Shown: positions 8,101-18,588 of the stretch, one piece after another
Position numbering within the stretch: position 1 is the first letter of the stretch
Layout: the number at the start of each line of letters is the position of its first letter
DNA from: Citrobacter tructae
Lineage (GTDB): Bacteria; Pseudomonadota; Gammaproteobacteria; Enterobacterales; Enterobacteriaceae
NCBI RefSeq assembly: GCF_004684345.1
Contig: NZ_CP038469.1
Location: forward strand, 2,294,001 to 2,358,000
Length of the DNA stretch: 64,000 bases
Reading direction: 5' to 3'
Program-made: the position numbers and the translations under genes
Notes under the pieces: generated by a model
Database searches by the model: none
What the model was told of the DNA's origin: nothing
The model's input: the letters and a program-made list of their open reading frames with translations, nothing else

Positions 8101-11100
8101 GCCGTCACCGGCAACGGCTGAGCCCTGTACCAGAATGTTATTCCCGGCGGCGACAGTCACATTGTCCCCGCTCAGCAACGCGCCTTTTTCCCGCGTAGCA
8201 CTGTCTTCTTCAATCGTATGGGTAGTCTTTTTACTGAGGAATCCTTTTTTGGTTTTCGTGGTTTCCTGGTAGTGATAATCGCTCACTGTGGCGGTCGTGA
8301 GATTCACATCCCGGCCTGCCGTGACGCCGATATCGCCCTGCGCCGTAACATCCGCTGCCTGCGCACTCACATCGCGCCCGGCGATAATGACCGTGTCGCC
8401 ACCGCTGGCAATTTCCGTCCCCTGCTGGCGTACGGCGTCATTGACCACGGTTTTCTTCTTCGCACGATAGCTGTCGCCGTCGGTCGTTGCTTCAGCCAGC
8501 AGGTTGACATCTCGCCCGGCCTGGAAGCCGACATCATTTTCCGCTGCCAGCCCGGCCGCGTGGGAATTAATATCCTGACCCGCTTTCAACACCAGATTGT
8601 CACCCGCTGACACGGTGGTACGGGAAAGCCCTGTACTGTGCGATTCACTGCCGCCGTTACGGCTATTCTGCTGAGTGGTGGCCGCATTCAGACTGAGATC
8701 GTTACCCGCTGTAAGCTGAGCATTCCCTCCCGCGTTAACATTGCTGGCGGTGACGTTGAGGTTATTCCCGGCATTGATACCGAGGTTACCGCCCGCGCTG
8801 ATGGTGCTACCCTGCCAGTCCACTGACGAACGGCTAGTCTCAGTTATCCAGCGTCCGGAGTGGCTCCGGGCATCGTTAATCTGGTTGGCATTTACCGCAA
8901 TATCTCCCCACGCCTCCATCAGCAATGAACCGCCTGCAGAGAGATTCGCGCCCGTAACGGTGATATCTTTACCTGCCAAGAGCGACAATCCGTCCTGCGC
9001 GGTAATGGATGCCGTAGACCCCAGCAACGTATCTTTAAAGCTCACGTTGCGGTATTTGTCCCTGGCACTCACATCAATCTGTTCCGCCAGCGTCAGGTTA
9101 TTGATGTTGCCGCCCAGGCTTTCCAGCGCCACCGTTTTTCCGCTGATGGCGGAGCTGACGTTATTGATATCACCCATCGCGCTCAGGTCGAGGTTGCCCC
9201 CGGCCTGCATCAGACTATTGTTAAGGTTGTTAATACTGTTTTGGCTGTCGAGGGTGAGATCGTTTCTCGCCAACAGCGTGCTGCCGGAGTTGGTGATATT
9301 CCCGCTGGTCAGTTGAACATTATTCCCGGCAATGACGCTACCGTTGTTCACGGTGATATCTTTCGGCGAGAGATACAGCTTCGGTATCATTACCGTCTCA
9401 CCGTTGACGGTCGCGGCTTCCCACCACAGCATGCTGTGCTCAAGGGACGCTATTTGATCGGCCGTCAGCGCCACGCCAAATTTCAGTCCCAGCGACTGCT
9501 GGGTACTGGCAGCGCTATCCATCAGATAACGCATCTGATCAAGGTCAGAACCAATACCGTTGATATATCGACTTCCCGTCTGATTCAGCATGGCGTTACT
9601 GACATAGCGAGTATCAAACGCCGCATCACCGAGGAAGCGGTAGTCATATTCCGGGTTCAGTTTGAGACGATCGAGCATATAGGCCGATCCCAGGAACTGG
9701 TTTTGATCGGTATACGCAATATTGGTTTCACGCGGCGCTTCGCCAGGTTTGATACCCAGCATTGCATTCAAATCACCAAACAGGCTGGGATCGAGCTGAC
9801 CAAGACCGTTCAGTTTCGGGTTAACGTTGATCAGGTACGGGCTTTTCGGATCGTCAGAGACGACGAAATACCCGTTCTTTCCGGAAGGTAACGGATACGC
9901 GCTGGTATCCACCGTTTTGCCCTGATTTTGCCCGGCAGCATTCACGCCCTTCTCGCCTGGGTTAATCAGGCCATTGAGTTGACCGAGGCTGGCGTTACCT
10001 TTCTGCGTGGTAGAAACAGGGTTGAGCGTAGAGTCTGATACGCCACCGCTTTCCAGCGCGCCGCCGCCGTTAATCTGCTGCAATGCGTCATGCAGTCGAT
10101 CGTTCCACTGTGGGGAACTGACGCTCACCGTGTCATTGCCTGCCAACGCCTGCTTCTGCACCCCATTACTGATGGTTTGGTTGCTGAGGGTGTTGAGGGT
10201 TGGGGTAACGATGGTATTTATCCCCCCTCCCGTATTAGGCGTGGTACTGGTATTGCTAATATCTTGCGAAAAAACAGCCAGAGTTTTTCCGCTCGACTGA
10301 ATCACCGAACGATATATCGTTGCACCCGCAGCATCTTCTCGATCGCTTCCTTGTGCAATGTAGTGAATTGGGTTCTTTCTATAACTATCGGCTTTTACTG
10401 AAGCAACAGGCGTCTCCCATTTGTTATCTTGTTGGTCAGCAATATATGTCCGATAACGGGTAACTGTACCGTCTGTCCAGGACTGATTTTGCAGGGTTGT
10501 ACCCGAAAGATGCATATCCCCACCAGCCAATAGCGTACTTGCACTATTTTCCAGATGTCCCGCCTGAATGACCATTCCACGAGATGAACTAATGCGTCCC
10601 GCCCCACCATTGGCTGATACAGAAAGGGTAGAACGTGAGATTGCAATCTCCTTAGCCGGACTATTTTTCATCGCCTTAGGAACAGCTATGTTGTAACAAT
10701 CAGGACTAGCGCCGTGCCCCGGACTCCCTCCACCGCTGCAGGATCGGTTAACAATGTAGCCATAGTCAGTTCCAAGTTTCAGCTCAGAAAGAGGAATATC
10801 TGCAAAACTCTCATTCAGCCAAGCGTACTGTTGTGTCAGATCTTCAGTTTTGCCATTACTTACCACCAGACCATCCCGCTGGTTCAGCAGATGTCCTGTT
10901 TTGATGGTGATATCACCGTTCTGGGTTTCGATATTGCCGGAGGTGTTGACCACTTCGCTGTTGGCATTGCCCGCAGCATCTCGCTGCATCCACAGATTGT
11001 TGCCCGCGAGAATATCGCCGCGCTGGTTGGTAATGGTGTTAGCATAAAGCGCCAGATTATTTGCCGCGTACAACAGCGCCGTATTGACGATGGCGCCCGG

Positions 11101-14100
11101 TGCATTGAGCGTCAGAGAGCCACGAGTTCCGGTGAAACCAGCGACTGAAATATTACCGCGACTGGTCAGCGTAATATCGCCACCGCCCTGTAACGTTCCG
11201 GCGGCATTGAGCGCTACGCTGTCGCCGCTAAAATAACTGACGCCGTTGCCAGTTGTAATTTGTCCGTTATTGCTGAGCTGTCCGCCCGCCGCCAGGTTGA
11301 GCGATTGCCCCTGAAGCACGCTACGGTTGTCGATAGCGCCATCGCTGGTAATGGTCAACGTTTTACCCGCGGCAAAAGCGCTTTGCGCAGTAAAATCATT
11401 CACCAGCCTCAGCGTCAGATTACCCAGCGCAACCACCTGTCCCAACGCACCCAGCCCGCGACTTTCAACGGACAGGTCGCCGCCGCTGAACAGTTTCCCG
11501 GCCGCATTCTGATTAACTTCGCTGGCATTCACACTCAGCTGCGAGTTGCCTAACAGCGTACCGTTATTCGTCAGTTGCACGTATTTCACCGACAGTTGAC
11601 CGGCCTGCGCGGTTCCCTGGTTGGTAAACCTGGTCCCTGCAAGCGTGGCGCTGTCGGCCAGCCAGTTACCGTCATTGGTGGCCGTTGCCGCATTCAGAAT
11701 GAGGTTTGTCGCCTGTAACCAGCCTGCACCGGAATACTGCGCCGTGGTCAGCGTCATTCCCGCGCCGGAAAGCAGTTTGCCGTCATTGAGCGCGCGAGTT
11801 GTGGCGTTAAGATGGGTCTCTCCGCCGCCCTGCATTAAACCGTAGTTGGACAGCACTGGCGTAGAAAGCGTCAGCCCCTGGCGGCTGACAATCTCCCCGG
11901 AAGCCTGGTTTATCAAATCACCACTCAGCGACAGCGTTGCGCCATTATCCCCTTGTAGTCTTCCGCTGTTGGTCAATGCGCCGGTCGTCATGCCCAGCGT
12001 CGCACCCTGAATTTTGCCATCGTTGGTGACTGACGCCGCAGTCAGATCCAACGCGCCGCCGCTCAGCATACTGCCCGCTTTCTGCTGCCTGACCGCACCG
12101 TTCATGGCAAGCGTGAGCGCATTTACGCCGCTAATCGCCGCGCTGTTATCAAGGGTTGTCCCCTTCAGCGTAAGATTTTTCGCCGTCCATTGCCCGGAGT
12201 TAGTCAGAGAAAGCGCCTGTAGCGTCGCGTTACCAAGGGCGGTAATTTTGCTGCCAGCCGCAGAAGTCAGGTTATTTGCGAGCGTAAGGTTCAGGGCGTC
12301 GGCGCTTTGTATTGCCCCATTGTTTGTCAGCGTTTGCGCATTGAGCAGAACAGACTGTCCCTGCCACGTACCGTTATTCGTCACATCGCCAGAAGTGAGT
12401 TTCAGCGCTCCCTGCGTCAGCAGTGAACCGCCTGCTGCGTTAATCAATTCCTGTTGCGGTGAAGCCATCGCCATTCGCGCCATTAGACGCTGACGAGCCT
12501 CCAGCGTCAGGCTTTGCAGGCCGGTCAGCGTGCCCTGATTGTGGATCCGGTTTTGCTGCAGGGTCAGGGTATTTCCCTGTACCGTGCCACTGTTATCGAA
12601 CTGTGCGCCGTCGAGCGTTACGTCGCTCTCGCTGAGCAGCTTTCCGCTGTTATCAAGCTGCTGCGCGGTTAGTGACATTCCGCCATGACTCATCACATCG
12701 CCTGATGTGGTAAGGCCGTTGTTTATAGTAGCCGTCAGATTACCCAGGCTTATCAGCGATCCTTTGTGCAGCCAGTTATCAGCGGTCAGCGTAAGCTGCT
12801 GCCCCTGCAGCGTTCCTTGCGTCGTTATATTGCCAGCATCGAAGGTCATCGCGCCGCCGCTCAGCGTACGGGACGTTATGCCCGTCGTGAGTACATCGCC
12901 AGACAGCGCAAGCCCGTTAGTCCCCTGCCACAGGCCTGAATTGTTTAACGTCGAGGCTGCAAGTGTCAGCCTGTCACCGGCAATACGTCCGGCGCTGTTG
13001 ATATCATCAGCAGTAAGCGTCAGTGCGCCGCCACTTTGAATGTGTCCGGGGTTGGTAAGTCGCCCGGATAGCTTGCCTTCCAGGCCATGTAAGCCGCTAA
13101 GCACGCCGCTGTTATTCAGCGAGTCGGCAGTGAATGCCAGAGTTCCGCCCTGCAATACACCGGCATTTTCCATCGCACCGGTATGCACCAACAACGCATT
13201 ACCGGCCAACAATTTACCTGTGGCATCCGTGGTGAAGTTATTCGCAGAAACCGAGGTACTGTCGTTACCCTGTACCAGACCGCTGTTACGGATTGATTTT
13301 CCATCCAGAGTGACACTTTTCGCCGCCAGCGTACCGCGGTTATCCAGGGATGCAGTATTCATCGACGCCCCCTGTTTCGCCACCAGGCTCCCCAGGTTTT
13401 CAACCGAGTTTGCCAGCGTCAGGTTCAGGGAATCGGCCTGAATATCACCTGCGTTAATTAATTTGCTGCCGCGCAGCGTGAAGTCGGTATTCGTCAACAG
13501 CAGACCGTGGTTTTCCAGCGAGTCGAGGCCTAAATCCAGCCCCGCGCCGCTAACCAATTGCCCCTGCTGACCATTGAACAGATTGCGGGTGGTGAGCTGT
13601 AGCGCCGAATTACCCTGCACAATGCCGTTATTCACCAGCTCCGGCGCGAAAATACTAAGGGATTTTGCTGCAATCGTTTTGTCGTTAAACAACTGCGCCG
13701 CAGCCAACTCAAACAGGTTGAGACTGCGCAGCGATCCCTGATTATCCAGTCGCCCGTTAGCCTTAATCTTCAGGCTGTCCAGAGCCTGAACGCTACCGCC
13801 ATTGCGCAGGCTATCCAGTCTAATTACCGCCGTACGGCCCTCCAGTTGGCCATCATTTTCGAAACGTTTTCCGCTGAGCTGTAGATCTTCGCCGCTGGTC
13901 ACCTGCCCACCAGCAAGGTTAGTGAAGCGATTGCCATCCCAAGCGAGCGCCTGATTCCCTTGCAGGATCCCACTGTTGCTGAGATCGCCGTATAATGCCA
14001 GCACCTTCGCCGCCAGCATTCCGCTGTTATTCGCACTGGCGGCATGCACGGTCATACCTTGTTGACTGAGTACCTTGCCCTGGTTAGTGAACGCGTCGTG

Positions 14101-16887
14101 TACTGTTGCCGTCACCCCTGCTTCACCCAGCGCATTACCGCTGTTTTGCCACGTATTTGCGTCCAGACTCAGCGTGCCGCCCTGCAGCAAGCCGGTGTTG
14201 TGCAGGGTCTGATTCTTCAGGCTCAATTCACCCACCGACAACACATTACCGTCGTTTTTCACGTCCTGACTGTTCAGCGCTAGCGTATCGGCGGCCATGA
14301 GCCCAAGGTTATCTGTCTGCTGTCCGTTAACAGATAATGAGGCGTCCGCCAGCAGGCGCCCTGCGGCTTCGTTTTTTACCGTCGCATAATTACTTTGCAG
14401 ATTAACGCCGTTAATTTCTCCCGTGTTAACCAACTGGCGACCGTTGAGGTCCAATGAACCGTCGGTGGTAATCAGCCCATGGTTGGTCAGATACGGTATA
14501 TCCAGCGCCAGAGAATGCCTGGCATAGAGCGAGCCGCCGCTAAGGTTATCTAACTTATCAATCTGCAGGTCCATTGCCGCGTTGCCCTGCATCAGACCGC
14601 TATTCACAGCATGCTGACTGTGGAGAGTTAGCGTGTCGGCTATCAGAGAGCCGCTGCTGGTCAGCAGTTCAGGTGCAATAATCGAGATGCGTTCAGCGCT
14701 GGCGCTGCCGCTATGAGTCAGTGTCGCCGCGCTGAGCGTCAGGGTGTCTGCCAACAGTTCGCCATGGTTATCAACTGACTGCTGCGCGCTGAAACCAACG
14801 TGCGTACCCGTGGATTTTCCGCCATGGCTGAGCCTGTCTGCCGTTACGTCCAGCGAACCTTTTGCCGCCTGCACACCGTCCAGCGTCACGTTATCGCCAT
14901 TTATCGCGAGGTCCTGGCCACTCTGCAGATGACCGTCTTTGCCGGTCGTCAACTGTTTTGCACTAACTCCAAGCGCACCTGCCGCATTAACCTGACCGTT
15001 CAGGCCAAGGTTATGCGCAGCGTTTATCTGTATAGATTTTTGTCCGGTGATAAGCGAGTCTTTCGCTGCGTTGAGGCTCTCTGCATTGATGGTCAATGCC
15101 TGGTCGCCGGAGAAGATACCCTGTTGTTCGACCGTAGCGGCCCGCACCGTTAATGCGCCTTCGAAAAGCAGCTTCCCGCTGTTATACAGCGTGGCATCAG
15201 CCCGGATATCCGCATCACTTTTCGCGCTCAGCGTCCCCTGCTGATTCAGCGTTGTCGTCTGTACTGAAAGCAGGCTGCCGCTCACCAGCGTACCGGAATT
15301 ATCCAGCGACCCGCTGTGGACCGATACGCTGTTACCCTGCATCAGACCTGCGTTGTTAAGGCTGCTGACAGAAGCATCAAGACTGCCGTTTGTAGCCAGT
15401 TGACCACCATTAACGAGGTGCTCACCGGAAAGGGACAACGCGCCTACCGCATTGATCTGTCCCTGGTTATTCATTTCGCTACCGGTCAGGTTTAATGCGC
15501 CTTTCGCATCGGCCCGACTGGCGTTATCCAGTGTTATGCGCTGTGCCTTCAGCGTTAATTCGTTACCTGCAGAGAGCAATCCCCCTTTCGCCGACAGATC
15601 GCCGTTACTGTTAAGACTAACATCAGCATCACTACCCAGCGTGGAACGTGTCAGCGTCAGCCCATTAGTACCCGCGATATCCAGTTTTTCTTTACTGGTC
15701 AGGCTGCCGTCGGTGATTGTCAGCGAACCGTCACTGCGTAGTGAGGTGTTTTTCTGGCTAACCAGAGTGGTTGCGGCAACGGCTATATCCTGTTTAGCAG
15801 ACACCTGCAACTCACCAGCTGCGGCAACTCCGCCACCATCGATCGTCACCCTACCATCGCTGCCCAGCTGCACGTTTGCGCCGCTGGAGAGATTTGCATC
15901 CTGTAGCGCTAACGCCCCGGTGCTGTTGATGACCATCCCGCTTGCGGTCTTATGACTGCCGGTCAACGTGACGCCTTCGCCCCTGGCGGAAAGACCACCA
16001 TTTGCCAGACTGTTGCCGATCGTTAATTTCCCGTTAGCATTGAGGGTGATATCCCCCTGACGGGCATTCAGATTCCCGAGGTTGACCCCCAGGCCTTTCT
16101 CGCTGGAGACCAAATGAATTCGATTAGCATACATGCCGCCTAACGCGCCGGTATCTACCGCGATTTTCGGTGCTTCTCCTTCGCCATTCAGCGGGCTCGT
16201 CTGGCCATTCGCCGCAACGCGATTCGCCCCTGCGATAACTGTCAAATCTTTGGCGTGTAGCGCAGCATTAATTTCCGTGGCGCGGGCAATAATCGACACT
16301 GCATCGCTCTGGCTACCATCCAGCCCCTTACCTTCGATGGTAATACTGCCCTTGCTTACATCCAGCGACTGCAGGTTGCCGTTGGCGTCCAACACAGGTT
16401 TGCCGGTGGTCAGGGTGGCGTTAGGCGTATTGATAAATCCACAACCATTACAGGTAATGCCATAGGGGTTAGCGACCATGACGTTGGCGGCTTTCCCCGC
16501 GACTTCGGTATAGCCCTGCAGCTGCGAACGGTTAGCGCCGGTAACTTCGTTGATGATCCCTGAAGCTTCCTTTCCTGGCTGTAGGTTCGGGTTATTCTGG
16601 ATGATGCCGCCGAGCTGGGTTTGGGTAAATTGCCCGGTCGCGTTGTTGAGGATAAGCCCCTCTTTTCCCACGTTGTAGTCGTTATATTTGTTGTGTGAAA
16701 TCCCGGACTGGTTCGGCGTAGCAATATTCACCACCGGAACACCATTGGCGGCTTTATCCATTTGTGTATTGCCTTCAGGCGTGATGGTGGCAGCCATCGC
16801 CGGGAGCAACGGTTGGGTAGCCAGCAGGACACTCAACACGCCACTTAACAAACGCTGGGAAAAACGAACCTGATCCTTTTTCATCAC
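5116..16887 (-). CDS. cdiA: CdiA, contact-dependent inhibition effector with E3-type nuclease end
   Basis: A 3923-residue two-partner-secretion exoprotein. In order: signal peptide (about 1-32), TPS transport domain with NPNL (99-102) and NPYGI (140-144), long FHA-1-type filament repeats (to about 2000), a Tyr/Pro-rich central domain (about 2030-2510), FHA-2 repeats (about 2510-3300), a pretoxin region, and VENN at 3667-3670. The C-terminal toxin ends with YALDTQHGRFEAVSPKGKHL. Its Asp3882, His3885 and Glu3889 have the spacing of the colicin E3 catalytic residues, so a 16S rRNA nuclease is likely. CdiB exports it; it kills non-immune neighbours on contact. The start ATGATG has AAGGAACAAGGG before it and lies nine bases after cdiB. 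The open frame is uninterrupted. Confidence 0.95.
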   Translation of the reverse strand: MMKKDQVRFSQRLLSGVLSVLLATQPLLPAMAATITPEGNTQMDKAANGVPVVNIATPNQSGISHNKYNDYNVGKEGLILNNATGQFTQTQLGGIIQNNPNLQPGKEASGIINEVTGANRSQLQGYTEVAGKAANVMVANPYGITCNGCGFINTPNATLTTGKPVLDANGNLQSLDVSKGSITIEGKGLDGSQSDAVSIIARATEINAALHAKDLTVIAGANRVAANGQTSPLNGEGEAPKIAVDTGALGGMYANRIHLVSSEKGLGVNLGNLNARQGDITLNANGKLTIGNSLANGGLSARGEGVTLTGSHKTASGMVINSTGALALQDANLSSGANVQLGSDGRVTIDGGGVAAAGELQVSAKQDIAVAATTLVSQKNTSLRSDGSLTITDGSLTSKEKLDIAGTNGLTLTRSTLGSDADVSLNSNGDLSAKGGLLSAGNELTLKAQRITLDNASRADAKGALNLTGSEMNNQGQINAVGALSLSGEHLVNGGQLATNGSLDASVSSLNNAGLMQGNSVSVHSGSLDNSGTLVSGSLLSVQTTTLNQQGTLSAKSDADIRADATLYNSGKLLFEGALTVRAATVEQQGIFSGDQALTINAESLNAAKDSLITGQKSIQINAAHNLGLNGQVNAAGALGVSAKQLTTGKDGHLQSGQDLAINGDNVTLDGVQAAKGSLDVTADRLSHGGKSTGTHVGFSAQQSVDNHGELLADTLTLSAATLTHSGSASAERISIIAPELLTSSGSLIADTLTLHSQHAVNSGLMQGNAAMDLQIDKLDNLSGGSLYARHSLALDIPYLTNHGLITTDGSLDLNGRQLVNTGEINGVNLQSNYATVKNEAAGRLLADASLSVNGQQTDNLGLMAADTLALNSQDVKNDGNVLSVGELSLKNQTLHNTGLLQGGTLSLDANTWQNSGNALGEAGVTATVHDAFTNQGKVLSQQGMTVHAASANNSGMLAAKVLALYGDLSNSGILQGNQALAWDGNRFTNLAGGQVTSGEDLQLSGKRFENDGQLEGRTAVIRLDSLRNGGSVQALDSLKIKANGRLDNQGSLRSLNLFELAAAQLFNDKTIAAKSLSIFAPELVNNGIVQGNSALQLTTRNLFNGQQGQLVSGAGLDLGLDSLENHGLLLTNTDFTLRGSKLINAGDIQADSLNLTLANSVENLGSLVAKQGASMNTASLDNRGTLAAKSVTLDGKSIRNSGLVQGNDSTSVSANNFTTDATGKLLAGNALLVHTGAMENAGVLQGGTLAFTADSLNNSGVLSGLHGLEGKLSGRLTNPGHIQSGGALTLTADDINSAGRIAGDRLTLAASTLNNSGLWQGTNGLALSGDVLTTGITSRTLSGGAMTFDAGNITTQGTLQGQQLTLTADNWLHKGSLISLGNLTATINNGLTTSGDVMSHGGMSLTAQQLDNSGKLLSESDVTLDGAQFDNSGTVQGNTLTLQQNRIHNQGTLTGLQSLTLEARQRLMARMAMASPQQELINAAGGSLLTQGALKLTSGDVTNNGTWQGQSVLLNAQTLTNNGAIQSADALNLTLANNLTSAAGSKITALGNATLQALSLTNSGQWTAKNLTLKGTTLDNSAAISGVNALTLAMNGAVRQQKAGSMLSGGALDLTAASVTNDGKIQGATLGMTTGALTNSGRLQGDNGATLSLSGDLINQASGEIVSRQGLTLSTPVLSNYGLMQGGGETHLNATTRALNDGKLLSGAGMTLTTAQYSGAGWLQATNLILNAATATNDGNWLADSATLAGTRFTNQGTAQAGQLSVKYVQLTNNGTLLGNSQLSVNASEVNQNAAGKLFSGGDLSVESRGLGALGQVVALGNLTLRLVNDFTAQSAFAAGKTLTITSDGAIDNRSVLQGQSLNLAAGGQLSNNGQITTGNGVSYFSGDSVALNAAGTLQGGGDITLTSRGNISVAGFTGTRGSLTLNAPGAIVNTALLYAANNLALYANTITNQRGDILAGNNLWMQRDAAGNANSEVVNTSGNIETQNGDITIKTGHLLNQRDGLVVSNGKTEDLTQQYAWLNESFADIPLSELKLGTDYGYIVNRSCSGGGSPGHGASPDCYNIAVPKAMKNSPAKEIAISRSTLSVSANGGAGRISSSRGMVIQAGHLENSASTLLAGGDMHLSGTTLQNQSWTDGTVTRYRTYIADQQDNKWETPVASVKADSYRKNPIHYIAQGSDREDAAGATIYRSVIQSSGKTLAVFSQDISNTSTTPNTGGGINTIVTPTLNTLSNQTISNGVQKQALAGNDTVSVSSPQWNDRLHDALQQINGGGALESGGVSDSTLNPVSTTQKGNASLGQLNGLINPGEKGVNAAGQNQGKTVDTSAYPLPSGKNGYFVVSDDPKSPYLINVNPKLNGLGQLDPSLFGDLNAMLGIKPGEAPRETNIAYTDQNQFLGSAYMLDRLKLNPEYDYRFLGDAAFDTRYVSNAMLNQTGSRYINGIGSDLDQMRYLMDSAASTQQSLGLKFGVALTADQIASLEHSMLWWEAATVNGETVMIPKLYLSPKDITVNNGSVIAGNNVQLTSGNITNSGSTLLARNDLTLDSQNSINNLNNSLMQAGGNLDLSAMGDINNVSSAISGKTVALESLGGNINNLTLAEQIDVSARDKYRNVSFKDTLLGSTASITAQDGLSLLAGKDITVTGANLSAGGSLLMEAWGDIAVNANQINDARSHSGRWITETSRSSVDWQGSTISAGGNLGINAGNNLNVTASNVNAGGNAQLTAGNDLSLNAATTQQNSRNGGSESHSTGLSRTTVSAGDNLVLKAGQDINSHAAGLAAENDVGFQAGRDVNLLAEATTDGDSYRAKKKTVVNDAVRQQGTEIASGGDTVIIAGRDVSAQAADVTAQGDIGVTAGRDVNLTTATVSDYHYQETTKTKKGFLSKKTTHTIEEDSATREKGALLSGDNVTVAAGNNILVQGSAVAGDGNVALGAGNNVDIVAATNTDTSWHFKETKKSGLMGSGGIGFTIGSSKTTHDLREKGTTQSESFSTVGSTGGNVSITAGQQAHIGGADIIAQKDIAVRGDSVLIEPGHDKRTRDEKFEQKTSGLTVALSGAVGSAVNSAVSAAQDAKDESDDRLAALKATKAALSGVQAAQGVAVAQAGGDPNNGIGVSISLTSQKSKSEQHARSDTVAGSTLNAGNNLAITATGKGQSGNSGDILIGGSQIKAGGDTTLAAANDIVLSGAANTQQTTGKNSSSGGGVGVSIGGGTNGYGISVFANVNAAKGHEKGNGTAWTETTLDSGGIVSMTSGRDALLNGAQVSGDKVVADIGRDLWMSSQQDSNDYKSKQNSVAAGGSFTFGSMTGSGYISASQDKMKSTYDSVQEQTGLFAGDGGFDVAVGRHTQLDGAVIASTATGDKNSLDTGTLGFRDIHNEADFKVSHSGVSLSGGGSFGGDTFKGNMPGGMISAGGNSGHAEGTTQAAVAEGTITVRDTANKQQDVSGLSRDTEHANDSISPIFDKEKEQKRLQTVSLISDIGGQAADIARTQGEINALKEARRDNPNLPADKLKDTPKYKEELAKYGTGSDIQRGIQAATAALQGLAGGDMGAALAGASAPELAHLLKSTEGNTAVNVIAHAILGGAVAAMQGNSAAAGAAGAATGELAARAIAGMLYPDVTDLSQLSEDQKQTISTLATISAGMAGGLSGDSTASAAAGAQAGKNAVENNSLSGDKAREAAKQAAESLKNQVREKLGEGTTSAIANAIINGLADTGDAALGSADYAADAAMALASCAAGDSYCSKAMSDLAGKNQAVADSVTALMKSETWSAIADTVKEASTGNQTALEATGGILASIILPGKKVPGAIKVVDPTIKIATGSTVGAFEASLSKLPPGERVAIVKETVNKVVLEQGMVKDNKLTKLNNRDVYRGADGNLYALDTQHGRFEAVSPKGKHLGEVDFSMQKIPNSLDKSGGHDLKVK

Positions 16888-16896
16888 CCTTGTTCC

Positions 16897-18588
16897 TTAA
16901 AATGCCACAGCAACGCGGTAATACACATTGAGATGATCCGGTGCCACCCAGTCCGGATAGTTAACTGGCGTTCCTACGGTAAACTGACTGGAGAACCAGC
17001 GCCCTGAGCTGGTTAATCCCAGCGCTGCCCCCCACAACGTGCCGGAAGCATACCTGTCAACACTATCCTGTTTCAGCCAGCCGCCGTCGAATGCCGCCAT
17101 CGCGCCAATCTGTCCGAATACCGGCAGCGTAAACAGCGAATAATTCACTTCATTTCGCCAGTAACCGCCGTTATCTCCAGAAATGTATTGTTCTTTAAAA
17201 CCGCGAACTGAGGTTTCTCCGCCCAACGTCAGGCGTTCACTGCCGTAGAGTCGGTCCACAGACCATTGAAAATAGACGCTGCTAAGCCACCACAGTCTTT
17301 CAGCCAACGGGCGCTGAAAACTGCCATTGACGCTCCATTTGCGAAATTCCGCCCTTGGCACATCCCCCTGTTTATCGTTGTCATCCTCTGCGCCAAACCA
17401 CGGCACGCCCTGGGTGAATGAAGGGTTAAACGTCGCAACGCCAGAAGCAATTTTTTGCGTATGGTTGATGCCCAGCGAAACGCTGGAAAGCTTGCGGCTA
17501 CTGGTTTCCAGCAGGACATCATTCAATCTATTACGGTTAATTCGATGCGTGAGACCCAGCGATGCAGCGGTCTTGACATCACCATTGCGAAACAAAACCC
17601 AGGATCCGTTCAACCGATGGGTTTCGCTATCACCAGTGGAACGCCAGGCATAACCATTGTTATCAATAGTGCTGAGGTAGTTACTCCAGCTGTAACTGTA
17701 ATCAAGCAGTCCGTAGCCATAAGGAATACTCACGCCGGCTGCAAAGTTCTGCGCATCTTTGCTACTGGAAAAATCGCTGCTGCGTCCGCCGCTGATAAAC
17801 CATTTATCTGCCAGGCCGAGCATATTATTGAAAAATAATGCACCACTGAGTTGCCCGGTTCCGGTGCTCTTTTGCCCGCTGTTATCAAAACTCACTGAAC
17901 CACTGAGTGGAAATTCTGGCGTGGCGGTGAGGTTAACTATTGAGAACCCCTGCTGACTGCCCGGCAAAATTTCAATTTCCACCGGCGTCTGGCGAACCCG
18001 GTTCAACTGCTCCATCCCCTGTTCAATGTCACGCAGATTGAGAATTTTTCCTTCCATTCCGGGAAAGGTCATCAGCAGAGTGCGCGATGGGACGCCTTCC
18101 AGACGTATTTGCTGCAATTTCCCCTCAAGCACCGCGATATGCAGCACCCCGGATGAGAGATCCTGTTCGGTTAAAAAGGCACGACTGGTGATATAGCCTC
18201 GACTGATATACCAGTCGGAAATTGCATTTGTCAGTTCCGTCAGCCGGGGAATATCCAGGCATTGATTCACCCACGGCGCGATAAGCTTTGCCGAGGCAGC
18301 GGCGGACAACTTCGTTGCGCCGTCAATATCAATGCGTGAAATCATAAAACACGGCCCTTCAGCCCGGGCTGGCGTTTTCGGCGTTACGGTTTCAGGCAGC
18401 GTAACGCTACGCTCCAGCTCTTCACGCTGGCGCTGGTTTTCATTAAGTAGCTGCTGCTGTTGCTGCTGAATGGTATTACGATCCGCAGGAGAGAGTGGTG
18501 CGGCAGAAACAGTTGTGAACGGCAAAATTAACATCCCAATCAGTAATGCCAACTTTCTTTCATCCCTGAACTTCACCCCAACCCCCAA
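16897..18588 (-). CDS. cdiB: CdiB, outer-membrane two-partner-secretion transporter
   Basis: A 563-residue Omp85-superfamily protein of the ShlB/FhaC/HecB kind. It has a signal segment (ALLIGMLILPFTTVSA), a Gln-rich linker, POTRA domains beginning around CFMISRIDIDGATKL, and a 16-strand barrel ending in VYYRVAVAF with a terminal Phe. GGETSVRGFKE holds the conserved VRGF motif (461-464) of the L6 loop. It exports CdiA across the outer membrane. The frame starts at TTG 18588; a GTG four codons later is an alternative, and the ribosome site is unclear. cdiA follows after nine bases, giving the order cdiB-cdiA-cdiI found in enterobacteria. Confidence 0.93.
   Translation of the reverse strand: MGVGVKFRDERKLALLIGMLILPFTTVSAAPLSPADRNTIQQQQQQLLNENQRQREELERSVTLPETVTPKTPARAEGPCFMISRIDIDGATKLSAAASAKLIAPWVNQCLDIPRLTELTNAISDWYISRGYITSRAFLTEQDLSSGVLHIAVLEGKLQQIRLEGVPSRTLLMTFPGMEGKILNLRDIEQGMEQLNRVRQTPVEIEILPGSQQGFSIVNLTATPEFPLSGSVSFDNSGQKSTGTGQLSGALFFNNMLGLADKWFISGGRSSDFSSSKDAQNFAAGVSIPYGYGLLDYSYSWSNYLSTIDNNGYAWRSTGDSETHRLNGSWVLFRNGDVKTAASLGLTHRINRNRLNDVLLETSSRKLSSVSLGINHTQKIASGVATFNPSFTQGVPWFGAEDDNDKQGDVPRAEFRKWSVNGSFQRPLAERLWWLSSVYFQWSVDRLYGSERLTLGGETSVRGFKEQYISGDNGGYWRNEVNYSLFTLPVFGQIGAMAAFDGGWLKQDSVDRYASGTLWGAALGLTSSGRWFSSQFTVGTPVNYPDWVAPDHLNVYYRVAVAF

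Noticed and set aside
6000..16500. Tandem repeats or a CRISPR-like array within the long minus-strand gene
   Set aside because: The periodicity is the protein-level FHA filament repeat of CdiA; DNA repeats are diverged and continuous in frame.
5297..17000. Many plus-strand frames of 60-261 codons
   Set aside because: All are shadows of cdiA, whose repeated filament sequence leaves opposite frames open.
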